DNA from: Levilactobacillus parabrevis ATCC 53295
GTDB lineage: Bacteria > Bacillota > Bacilli > Lactobacillales > Lactobacillaceae
Assembly (NCBI RefSeq): GCF_001434055.1
Contig: NZ_AZCZ01000001.1
Coordinates: forward strand, 62,001 to 126,000
Reading direction: 5' to 3'
DNA length: 64,000 nt
Shown here: positions 46,529 to 54,285 of the stretch, one piece after another
Position numbering within the stretch: the first letter of the stretch is position 1
Layout: every line of letters begins with the position of its first letter
Notes under the pieces: model-generated
What the model was told of the DNA's origin: nothing
Seen by the model: the letters and a program-made list of their open reading frames with translations, nothing else
Database searches by the model: none
Program-made: the position numbers and the translations under genes

Positions 46529-47008
46529 ATGTTACAACAATACAAGCACATTTTAGTTCCAGTTGACGGTTCATACGAGGCCGAGTTAGCCTTCAAGAAA
46601 GCGGTCGCTGTTGCTAAGCGTAACGATGCTGATTTACATCTCGTTCACGTTGTTGATACGCGGGCTTTCCAAAATATTTCCAGCTTCGATACCAGCATGG
46701 TTGAACAAGTTACGGAAACAGCGAAGAAGACACTGGATAAATACGTGGTCGATGCCAAAGCCGATGGCTTAGAAAGCATCGACTACGCCATCGAATACGG
46801 TGCACCAAAGACCATTATTGCCCGTGACGTTCCACGAGACAACGACACTGACCTTATCATGATCGGTGCTACCGGGCTAAACGCGGTGGAACGGTTACTC
46901 ATTGGTTCCGTGACCGAATACGTCACTCGGACCGCTGTCTGCGACGTTATCGTGGTTCGGACCGACCAGAACAACCGGCCAGCTAAGAACACGAAGTCTG
47001 AAAGATAA
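46529..47008 (+). CDS. Universal stress protein (UspA family)
   Basis: The 159-residue alpha/beta protein has YKHILVPVDGSYEAELAFKKA at the N-terminus and the ATP-binding motif GATGLNAVERLLIGSVTEYVTRTAVCDVIVVR (G-2x-G-9x-G-S) near the end, so it probably binds nucleotide. ATG 46529 follows GAGGTGAAC; an in-frame GTG upstream is within the ribosome site. Confidence 0.94.
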   Translation: MLQQYKHILVPVDGSYEAELAFKKAVAVAKRNDADLHLVHVVDTRAFQNISSFDTSMVEQVTETAKKTLDKYVVDAKADGLESIDYAIEYGAPKTIIARDVPRDNDTDLIMIGATGLNAVERLLIGSVTEYVTRTAVCDVIVVRTDQNNRPAKNTKSER

Positions 47009-47026
47009 TTACGAACATTCTTAAAA

Positions 47027-47062
47027 CCAAGTACCGTCATCCCTAGGGTGGCGGTACTTTTT
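47027..47062 (+). terminator. Terminator of usp
   Basis: AAGTACCGTCATCCC, short loop, GGGTGGCGGTACTTTTTT. Confidence 0.88.
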
Positions 47063-47084
47063 TCGTCTAAATCATGGGGCCTAC

Positions 47085-47120
47085 CTAAAAAGCCGGCAGG
47101 CACCATGACCTGTCGGCTCT
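47085..47120 (-). terminator. Terminator of the HTH/TPR regulator
   Basis: The minus strand reads AGCCGACAGG, loop, CCTGCCGGCTTTTT, just past the regulator stop. Confidence 0.85.
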
Positions 47121-47123
47121 AAG

Positions 47124-47981
47124 TTATTCAGTTAGCATTGCGCCAATCTGCGGCGTCAATCGTTCTTGTAGGGCCACATTATGCGTGACCAAAGCAAGGG
47201 TGCGAGCAATCACCAAACTGCGCTTCGCAGCGGCGGTCGCCAACAAGGCTTGTTCCGCCTGCCCCTTCAGCTCATACAAGACATCAATTAAGTATAGTGA
47301 AGCCTGGTGCTTAACCGCCCGCAACGCCGCCTCAACGTTTTCAATCACCATTTGTGGCTGATCTAAGTCGAGGTACATCTTGGCAATACGGTAGCGTGCC
47401 CAGATCATCCGTTGGAAGTTTTCTTCGTCATGCCATTCGAAGTCATCCAGATAGTTGCTGGCCGCATTCAGGTAGTAACGCGTCTTATCCAACTCCTGCC
47501 GCGCCATGTAGGCATCTGCCATCCCGACATTACCCACGATTGCGTACAAGTCCCACGGCATCCGATGGGAACGGTGCAGTAATAAATTAAAGTGGAAAAT
47601 AGCTTCGTCCGGTCGTTGCCGGGCCCCCATTTCAATAAACCCACGATAATAATGATAGCGTTCGCGGTCAAATCCATTTTGGACGTTAGTCATATTCATC
47701 TTGGCCAGCATCTCGGCTGCCAGCGAATAATCCTCGCGCCGAACTGCTTGCGAAATACAACTAAACTGTTCGTCCAACCCGCTACCCAGTCCCGATAAAA
47801 CATCATTTAATGAAATGTTCAGTCGCCGGCAGATCTGTAAAATGATCTTAATGCTAGGTAACTTATCTTTCTTTTCCATCAAACTGACGGTCGCTTGGGT
47901 GCAGATTCCTTCGGCCAATTCCTGTTGCGACAAATTCTTCTGTTTCCGGTATTGTTTAACCTTATTCCCTAATAAACGCAT
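47124..47981 (-). CDS. HTH (XRE) regulator with TPR-like C-terminus
   Basis: The 285-residue protein has an N-terminal XRE helix-turn-helix (GNKVKQYRKQKNLSQQELAEGICTQATVSLMEK, residues 5-37). The rest is helical TPR-like repeats (about residues 75-270), the layout of peptide-sensing Rgg/PlcR-type regulators. No small peptide gene is obvious next to it, so a peptide ligand is only a possibility. GGGAGAG precedes ATG. Confidence 0.85.
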   Translation of the reverse strand: MRLLGNKVKQYRKQKNLSQQELAEGICTQATVSLMEKKDKLPSIKIILQICRRLNISLNDVLSGLGSGLDEQFSCISQAVRREDYSLAAEMLAKMNMTNVQNGFDRERYHYYRGFIEMGARQRPDEAIFHFNLLLHRSHRMPWDLYAIVGNVGMADAYMARQELDKTRYYLNAASNYLDDFEWHDEENFQRMIWARYRIAKMYLDLDQPQMVIENVEAALRAVKHQASLYLIDVLYELKGQAEQALLATAAAKRSLVIARTLALVTHNVALQERLTPQIGAMLTE

Positions 47982-48235
47982 CTTATCTCTCCCTACGATT
48001 CGTAACGTTAGGTAGCTGTCAACCGATAAATCCGAACATTACGCAAACGTCATCAACGCCGGTTCCCCGACCATAAATCATAATAGGCGTTAATATTCAT
48101 CCCCTGGTAATGACTGGCCAAACTTGGCCTCTTTATCTTAATTACCATGATAAGTGATTCAGGGGGAATTACAAGCATAATGCTAATTTATTAAGGAACT
48201 TTAATCTGTCTATACCATTTTATCATTTAAAAATA
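47982..48235. other. AT-rich region upstream of the HTH/TPR regulator
   Basis: About 250 bases of low GC with no credible gene. It probably holds the regulator's promoter, but no single strong pair of promoter hexamers stands out. Confidence 0.4.
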
Positions 48236-48279
48236 AAAGAATTAATAAACGGCCACAATCAGTCGTATATTAATTCTTT
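48236..48279 (-). terminator. AT-rich inverted repeat, possible terminator of the GDPD gene
   Basis: Perfect 12-bp stem AAAGAATTAATA/TATTAATTCTTT with a 20-base loop, followed on the minus strand by TATTTTTAAA. It lies 55 bases beyond the glycerophosphodiesterase stop. The stem is AT-only, so it could equally be a regulatory operator. Confidence 0.4.
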
Positions 48280-48332
48280 AATCGTTAATATTATTCGTAC
48301 TTTTAGTAAGCATTTACTTGATTAGCAATTGG

Positions 48333-49952
48333 TTAATAGCTATAAATAAAGTTCTGGAGCACGGCCCACCCCTGACGCTGTGGTGACTGTCGCGTAACTG
48401 CCCGCAATCGCCGCAGCTCATTCGTAATCTGGCCGTCCGCTCCCAACGCCCACATCCGCGTCATCTTTGCTCGCGAATCCGGCGTCCAAATGTAGGCAGG
48501 CACCCCCATCTGATGAGCCGCCAAGATAAATTGTTGGCTAGCTGAGATTTGCTGGAAGGAGTAGAAATCCGCCGGCACCGACTGGGGGGCTATCCAGTTG
48601 AAAGGCAAGATATAGCCAACTTGCAGCCGAGGCACCCGCTGCCGAAGCTGCGCCACTACCCGATAGTCCAGGGAGTGGACAACGTCATGGTCGCGGATCA
48701 GTCGCTGCCCGTACTGCCGAGCAAAGCGGCGAGTCATCCCCGCCGAGTCCCGTGGCGTCGTCTTGAGTTCTACCATCAGTGGCTGATGCAACCGTTCCGC
48801 TGCCCGCAAATAGGCAGGCCATCCGGCCAACGACGTAGATTGCCCATTCTCGTGGACTGTCAGCCGTTCTAGTTGGCGAAGTGTCAACTGGTGTGGTGTG
48901 ACGTTTCGCGCCGCGAGAACCCGCAAATTTTCATCGTGGAGCACGACCCACTGATGGTCCTTCGTCTCGTGGAGATCCATCTCCACATAGGTCGGATGTT
49001 CACTGCTCACGTGCCGCAGGGCCGCAATGGTGTTCTGAACGCCCCAAGCATGGTCGACCCCTCGATGGCTAATCAAGGCTGTAGGCGCAAACTGCGGCTG
49101 CTGGGTCAGTGTCTGTTGAACAATGACCCCGCCCAGCCCCAAACAGGCCACACCGCCGATAATGGACCACCAACGACGATGGCCTCTGCTAGAGTCGATT
49201 ATCGCCGACAAGTTGGGTTGACCACACCAACTCCACACAACCGTAAGCGCCCCTAAGATGCTGGTCACGGCAAACAACAGAAGGACGCCAGCCAACGAGA
49301 CTGTAAGCCCACTAACGGCCACCTGCGTCGAAGCATAGCGACCGGCCTGCGCATTGACCCACACTAGGCCTTCGCTGACTAGCCACCAGCCAAACGTTAA
49401 CAGACCACAGACGAGGAGTCCGCCAGCCATTTGGCCTACTGTTCCCGGTCGCTTCAGTTGCGGTGTCAACCGGCGGAAATGTCGGGGGCCCCACAACAAC
49501 AGATAGCCAACCAGAAGTAGATAGATAACGGCGGCCACCAGTACGACCGGCCGCCGATGAAGCGACACGAAGTTGACCCAGCTCGCCGCTAACGGTAGCC
49601 GAACCAGAATCCGGCTACTCAGCCCCCACGACCCCAGTGGCAGGGCAAGGATGGCCACCCAAAGCTCCACCACTAACCAACGCCACTTATATCGCCAAGC
49701 TAGCCGCCAACTCGTTTGCCAGTCCGGAATCGGTGTCCCGGTGAACAGTCGCGTTAATTGCGTGAACTGACCGGCAATCGCCACCCCTAAGGCTAGCGTG
49801 GCGAAAATTAAGCTCGTCGACCATCCCGGGCGCTGGCCAGACCAGCGAACCAGCGCAAACAATCCGGCGACCAGTTCCCAACCGAGTAACATCCCCGGCG
49901 TCAATATTCCCACGCACCAACTTTTCACCAGACGGCGTCCAAACTCTCGCAA
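48333..49952 (-). CDS. Membrane-anchored glycerophosphodiester phosphodiesterase
   Basis: The 539-residue protein has an N-terminal membrane domain of about eight helices (to residue about 290) and a C-terminal GDPD domain with LISHRGVDHAWGVQNTIAAL and VEMDLHETKDHQWVVLHDENL, containing the catalytic His and metal ligands. It probably hydrolyses glycerophosphodiesters from lipids or teichoic acid outside the membrane. TTG 49952 is preferred, as GGGGAGG lies eight bases upstream and would be inside a longer frame. Confidence 0.9.
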   Translation of the reverse strand: MREFGRRLVKSWCVGILTPGMLLGWELVAGLFALVRWSGQRPGWSTSLIFATLALGVAIAGQFTQLTRLFTGTPIPDWQTSWRLAWRYKWRWLVVELWVAILALPLGSWGLSSRILVRLPLAASWVNFVSLHRRPVVLVAAVIYLLLVGYLLLWGPRHFRRLTPQLKRPGTVGQMAGGLLVCGLLTFGWWLVSEGLVWVNAQAGRYASTQVAVSGLTVSLAGVLLLFAVTSILGALTVVWSWCGQPNLSAIIDSSRGHRRWWSIIGGVACLGLGGVIVQQTLTQQPQFAPTALISHRGVDHAWGVQNTIAALRHVSSEHPTYVEMDLHETKDHQWVVLHDENLRVLAARNVTPHQLTLRQLERLTVHENGQSTSLAGWPAYLRAAERLHQPLMVELKTTPRDSAGMTRRFARQYGQRLIRDHDVVHSLDYRVVAQLRQRVPRLQVGYILPFNWIAPQSVPADFYSFQQISASQQFILAAHQMGVPAYIWTPDSRAKMTRMWALGADGQITNELRRLRAVTRQSPQRQGWAVLQNFIYSY

Positions 49953-49987
49953 AACAACAGCCTCCCCTTTCACCACTCATGAACCAA

Positions 49988-50033
49988 CAAAAAAACCGGT
50001 ACGAAACGTCTCCGCTTCATACCGGTTATCAGT
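49988..50033 (-). terminator. Terminator of ddl
   Basis: The minus strand has AACCGGTA, loop, TACCGGTTTTTTT, just past the ddl stop. Confidence 0.88.
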
Positions 50034-50038
50034 AAAAT

Positions 50039-51181
50039 CTACTTTTTCGGCTTGTAAGTTGATGCTGCCGAGTTGTTATCTAACGGAATGAAATCGTAAG
50101 CCAATTCATCTTGATACTTGAATTCTTCTAAGGCCAGTTCAATCAAGCGGTCAATTAAGTCCGCATAACTAATCCCGGAAGCTTGCCACAACTGTGGGTA
50201 CAAGCTGATGTTGGTGAACCCAGGTAAGGTGTTGACCTCACCAACGTAAGGGACGCCATCCTTGGAAACCAAGTAGTCAATTCGTGCCATACCCTTTAAG
50301 CCCAAGGCTGCATATGCCCGCAGACCCATCGTTGTGATTTCCGTCGTGAGTTCAGCTGGTAATTCAACTGGCACTTCGAAGGTCACACCACTGGCATCAA
50401 CGAACTTGTTGTTGTAGTCGTAGAACACATCGGATTCTGGCACCCGGATTGCACCCAACTTGGATGCTTGCGGATGTTCGTTACCCAAAATGGAAATTTC
50501 GACTTCCTCAGGACCTGCAATCGTTTCTTCTACCATCACTTTGAAGTCATAACGGAAGGCATCAGCGACACCCGCGTTAAATTCTTCTGCGTTTCCGGCT
50601 TTGTGAATACCGACTGAGGAACCTTGGTTGGCAGGCTTGATGAAGACGTTCGTCCCCAACTTCTCGGAAACCGTGGCATAATCGTACTCGTCGCGGTTTT
50701 CAGGCGTGATGACCACGTACTTCGTGTTCCGAATGCCGTGGGTCGTCAGAACTTGCTTCGTCATATCCTTATCAAAGGCCGTCGCTGATGCCAAGACGCC
50801 ACTCCCCACGAAAGGCTTTTTCAGTAAACGGAAAAGCCCTTGGATCGTACCGTCTTCACCCAAATTACCATGAATAATTGGGAAGAAAACATCAATATCC
50901 TTTGCTTGAGATAAATTCCAAATGGGTGCCAATGGGTTCGTAGCGTCTACTTGGGCTTGTTCTTCAGCAGCGACCGTTGCTTCATCTTCACCATCAAAGA
51001 CGCGCCGGGAAGCAGCGTCACTTAAGACGAAACCATCACGCGTCAGTAAGAATAAACTAACGTTGTAACGTGACTTGTCCATCGCGTCATAGATGTTGTG
51101 GGCTGAACGCTTAGAAACGTCATGTTCCGAAGAATTACCACCGAATAATAGACCTACATGTAACTTTGTTTTTGTATCCAT
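50039..51181 (-). CDS. ddl: D-alanine-D-alanine/D-lactate ligase
   Basis: ATP-grasp ligase making the terminal dipeptide or depsipeptide of the wall precursor. The 380-residue protein has GGNSSEHDVSKRSA at the N-terminus, KPANQGSSVGIHKA near 190 and the omega-loop YDYNNKFVDAS near 255. The residue matching E. coli DdlB Tyr216 is Phe (NNKF versus EAKY), the known signature of D-Ala-D-Lac ligases and of intrinsic vancomycin resistance in lactobacilli. ATG 51181 follows AGGATGAG. Confidence 0.95.
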   Translation of the reverse strand: MDTKTKLHVGLLFGGNSSEHDVSKRSAHNIYDAMDKSRYNVSLFLLTRDGFVLSDAASRRVFDGEDEATVAAEEQAQVDATNPLAPIWNLSQAKDIDVFFPIIHGNLGEDGTIQGLFRLLKKPFVGSGVLASATAFDKDMTKQVLTTHGIRNTKYVVITPENRDEYDYATVSEKLGTNVFIKPANQGSSVGIHKAGNAEEFNAGVADAFRYDFKVMVEETIAGPEEVEISILGNEHPQASKLGAIRVPESDVFYDYNNKFVDASGVTFEVPVELPAELTTEITTMGLRAYAALGLKGMARIDYLVSKDGVPYVGEVNTLPGFTNISLYPQLWQASGISYADLIDRLIELALEEFKYQDELAYDFIPLDNNSAASTYKPKK

Positions 51182-51266
51182 TTTGTCACTCATCCTATCG
51201 TATATATTTCGGTTAGCCTACAGTATACCATTTCTCTAAAAAATTGAATATATTTTTCGGTAAATT

Positions 51267-52238
51267 TCAGCCTAAAAAATCGATAGTTGAATTGAGATAT
51301 TTTTTAAGTTTCGGACTAGCATCATTTCTCAGTCGGAGGGCATCGGACAGCCGCTTGCGGTTAAAGAACTGATTCCACCCCGCCAGGTTGTCCGGCCGTC
51401 GACGGCGAGCTACGGCCAGCCGCCACTGCTTCAATGCGTTTATCAGCGTCGTTTCATACAAGGGGTGCCGATTGGTCAACGTCACAAAGTAGGTTGCCAT
51501 TCGGTCGTTTTCCCCATAGATCAGCGGCGTGGTCAACCGCTTCAGACGTTCAATCAAGGTCATCAGGAGGAAGAGCTTGTCGGCTCGCGGTAAAATATCC
51601 GTCTCCGCCAACACCGTCAGCAGGTCAATGATTGCGGCGTACGCGTGAGCCCAGCCCTGTTGATTGATAAATCCCCGGGTGTCGGTCTCCAAACAGATAT
51701 AGGTGGCCACCTGATTGACTAGGTGGCTGTAGTCCAACATCCCCTGGGCATCGTTCTCCGCAACAAAGTGAAGAGCGACCGCCAGCAAGGAAGCCGATCC
51801 TGCCCGACCAAAGATTGCCGCGTTGGTGGGTTCGAGGATGTGGCTAAACAACGCCTCGTCACGACTCAGGAAGTTAACTAAAGTCACCATATCGTTGACA
51901 CCCAACGCATTTTGCTGCAAGGCATCGTACACGGTAAAGTTGATCCCATTGTAACGAATGGCGGGATTAGGGGACGCCAAGTGATGGAGCAGGCGATCCA
52001 AGTCCTTTAAGGAAAGCGCCAATGGCTGATTCTTTTCGAGCCGACCACGCAGCGTATTCAGTAGCTCCTCGATGCCATCCTGGTCATCGGGTAACGTGAC
52101 GGGGGTGCGTCGCCGCCGGTGGATTCCATCCATCAATTGCCCCAGCTGCGGCCCCAGAGACTGAAAAACCGTCCCTTTTTTTAACTCTGCATTCAGGGTC
52201 GCGAGCTGCTGCTGCAACTCCCCTATCTGTTCATCCAT
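51267..52238 (-). CDS. DUF2785 family protein
   Basis: The 323-residue soluble protein resembles DUF2785 through TRGFINQQGWAHAYAAIIDLLTVLAET (about residues 195-220) and its all-helical composition. The first 35 residues form a short coiled coil. Function unknown. GGAGG precedes ATG. It lies between ddl and a dispersed repeat. Confidence 0.75.
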   Translation of the reverse strand: MDEQIGELQQQLATLNAELKKGTVFQSLGPQLGQLMDGIHRRRRTPVTLPDDQDGIEELLNTLRGRLEKNQPLALSLKDLDRLLHHLASPNPAIRYNGINFTVYDALQQNALGVNDMVTLVNFLSRDEALFSHILEPTNAAIFGRAGSASLLAVALHFVAENDAQGMLDYSHLVNQVATYICLETDTRGFINQQGWAHAYAAIIDLLTVLAETDILPRADKLFLLMTLIERLKRLTTPLIYGENDRMATYFVTLTNRHPLYETTLINALKQWRLAVARRRRPDNLAGWNQFFNRKRLSDALRLRNDASPKLKKYLNSTIDFLG

Positions 52239-52284
52239 CTTGTTACCCTCCAGTGATTTTTCTTTTCTGATGCCTTTCCATGTT

Positions 52285-52486
52285 AACTGCCGCCTGCGGC
52301 TGTCAGGGTTCCGCCTGCTGTGGGGACCAGTGTGAGCCTGAGAAACGGTCTCACACCTCGACTTTAAGCTACACCAAGTTCAGGCGTAGCTTAAAGCTCG
52401 TCCCATGCCGTAAACACGGGAAATTCACCCGTGTTAACGCCATCGTCACAGCTGGCTACGCCCTGACCTCCTCCGTCTAAGACTAG
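52285..52486 (+). repeat. Full three-hairpin dispersed element, subfamily A
   Basis: Begins GCCGCCTGCGGCTGTCAGGGTTCC and CCTGCTGTGGGGACC. Hairpins: GTGTGAG/CTCACAC (52330-52336/52350-52356), CTTTAAGCTAC/GTAGCTTAAAG (52362-52372/52386-52396) and AACACGGG/CCCGTGTT (52413-52420/52428-52435). The tail is CACAGCTGGCTACGCCCTGACCTCCTCCG. It is the clearest copy. No gene lies in the surrounding 400 bases. Confidence 0.85.
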
Positions 52487-52640
52487 CGGTACTCTTATAA
52501 AACTCGCTGCCCGTAAAAATCACTGACGTGTTCGGTCCAGTAACCTCTGCCGAAGCTGTCTAAATATTTTCTAAATCAATTAGCCTCTTAAGTAGACTAA
52601 GCCAATTTTATCCGCTGACATATCATTTAGCGACAAGTCA

Positions 52641-53492
52641 TTATGACTCTATTTTACCAGTATTAATGACCGGTTGGGATCCCCGTTCATTGATGATTGA
52701 CACCATCATGTTGTTAATCAGTTGTAATTTTTGGTTGTCGCTGAGTTCCAGGTCGGTTTCGTTGGCCAACCGACTGATGGCGCCTTCGGTAATGGACACG
52801 GCACCTTCCACGATGATCTTCCGTGCTGACAAAATAGCCTGTGATTGTTGCCGCTGTAACATTGCGGACGCAATTTCGGTGGCATAGGCCAAATGGGTCA
52901 ATCGGGTTTCAATAATCTTGACCCCGGCCACGTTCAGCCGCTCCTGCAGTTCTTCCGTCAAATGGTTAGAAACCTCGGTCGGGTTGCTCCGTAACGTCAG
53001 GGCCTCGCCGTCGCCAAAATTATCATAGGCATATTCAGACGCTACGTGACGAATGGCCGATTCACTTTGAATCTCCACGAATTGCTCGTAGTCTTCTACG
53101 GAGAACAGGGCCTTACTGGTATCGACAACTTTGAAGACGATCACCGCCGCAATTTCAACCGGGTTCCCTTGAAGATCATTGACCTTCAGAATGGCACTGT
53201 TAAAGTTTCGAACCCGCAGTGAGACCGTGGACTTATTGGTCAGTGGCACCGTCAAATACAGGCCAGCTTCCCGAATCGTCCCGATGTAACGACCAAAGAA
53301 CGTCAAAACCTTAGATTGATTAGGACTAATAATGGTCAGACTGCTAGCAGCCAAGACGGCCAAAACTAAAATAATAATCGCCAGGGGAACCATAATGTTT
53401 TCAAAAATCATCCAACCCCCACCGATGAACAAAGCCAGAACAATCAACAAGCCCAAGTAGCCGTTGATATGAAACACATTCTTTTCTGCCAT
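52641..53492 (-). CDS. SPFH/band-7 domain membrane protein
   Basis: The 283-residue protein has two hydrophobic segments (about residues 12-50) and then an SPFH domain (NQSKVLTFFGRYIGTIREAGLYLTVPLTNK ... EDYEQFVEIQSESAIRHVASEYAYD), resembling stomatin/QmcA-type scaffolds of membrane microdomains. ATG 53492 follows GGAGTG. Partner and role are not shown by context. Confidence 0.9.
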   Translation of the reverse strand: MAEKNVFHINGYLGLLIVLALFIGGGWMIFENIMVPLAIIILVLAVLAASSLTIISPNQSKVLTFFGRYIGTIREAGLYLTVPLTNKSTVSLRVRNFNSAILKVNDLQGNPVEIAAVIVFKVVDTSKALFSVEDYEQFVEIQSESAIRHVASEYAYDNFGDGEALTLRSNPTEVSNHLTEELQERLNVAGVKIIETRLTHLAYATEIASAMLQRQQSQAILSARKIIVEGAVSITEGAISRLANETDLELSDNQKLQLINNMMVSIINERGSQPVINTGKIES

Positions 53493-53689
53493 GTTACTCA
53501 CTCCATTTCTATAATAGCTACTTCCATTATACCCGACTCGCAGACAAAGGCATAAGGAACCGGTTTCAGGGAGGCTTGGTGAGATTAAACACGACCGGTT
53601 TGATCCATCAGAGAATGGTCGTCATGAAAATCGGCTAGCCACGCCAGTTGAACCATTTTTACCGGCCTAGGCAAAGTCATCATTGTTGC

Positions 53690-53890
53690 CCAGCCGCAGG
53701 AGGTCAGGGGTGGCGGTTGCTGTGACGACGGTGTTAGCCCGGACGCTTGTTTCTCCCCGGACTTACAGCGTGGGACGTGTTGGGAAACTCGCATGAACTT
53801 TGCGAGGTTCCCAACCGAGCCGGAAGCCCGCCCTTCGGCTGCAGGCGGTCCCCATAGCAACCAGAACCCCTGGCAGCCGAAGGCGAACGC
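53690..53890 (-). repeat. Full three-hairpin dispersed element, subfamily A, inverted
   Basis: Read on the minus strand it runs CGCCTTCGGCTGCCAGG, then ATGGGGACC and CTGCAGCCGAAGGGCGGGC. A long hairpin follows (GTTGGGAA-CCTCGCA/TGCGAG-TTTCCCAAC), then AGTCCGG/CCGGGCT, and the tail CTGACCTCCTGCGGC. It lies between the SPFH and GcvH-like genes and fills most of that 470-base gap. Confidence 0.8.
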
Positions 53891-53965
53891 TACACTCTGC
53901 CTTTCCACAGGGACGCAAAAACCGGTTCAACTCCGCGTGGAGCCGAACCGGTTCGATCACTCTAA

Positions 53966-54268
53966 TTAAGCTTCTTGGACGTCCACAAACCAAGCAGCGT
54001 CAGTATCACTGCCGTTTAAGGCATCGAAGTCGTTCGCTAACGCTGGGTTAACGGCGGCAACTTTACCAGAAACTGGGCTTTGGATGTCGGATACAGCCTT
54101 GTCAGCTTCCACGCTCAACAGGTTTTCACCCTTCTTGACCGTGTCGCCAACTGCAGGTAACTTGGCGAATTTGATAGTACCTAACTCGTCTTGTCCTTCA
54201 GTGGTCAATCCAATTCGGGTGCCATCAGCAACTGATTTTGTCCAAAAATACTTTACCATTTCAGCCAT
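53966..54268 (-). CDS. Glycine-cleavage H-like lipoyl protein
   Basis: The 100-residue protein has the GcvH fold with the lipoylation site in SVEADKAVSDIQSPVSG (Lys near residue 57) and an H-protein N-terminus (YFWTKSVADGTRIGLTTEGQDELGTI). It is shorter than GcvH (about 125) and no gcvP or gcvT is nearby. It may act as a lipoate carrier for another enzyme. AAGGAG precedes ATG. Confidence 0.88.
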   Translation of the reverse strand: MAEMVKYFWTKSVADGTRIGLTTEGQDELGTIKFAKLPAVGDTVKKGENLLSVEADKAVSDIQSPVSGKVAAVNPALANDFDALNGSDTDAAWFVDVQEA

Positions 54269-54285
54269 ATTATCTGATCTCCTTT

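Noticed and set aside
53585-53993. Minus-strand frames of 76-107 codons between the SPFH and GcvH-like genes
   Set aside because: They cover the inverted dispersed element and read through its hairpins; no ribosome site and no protein-like composition.
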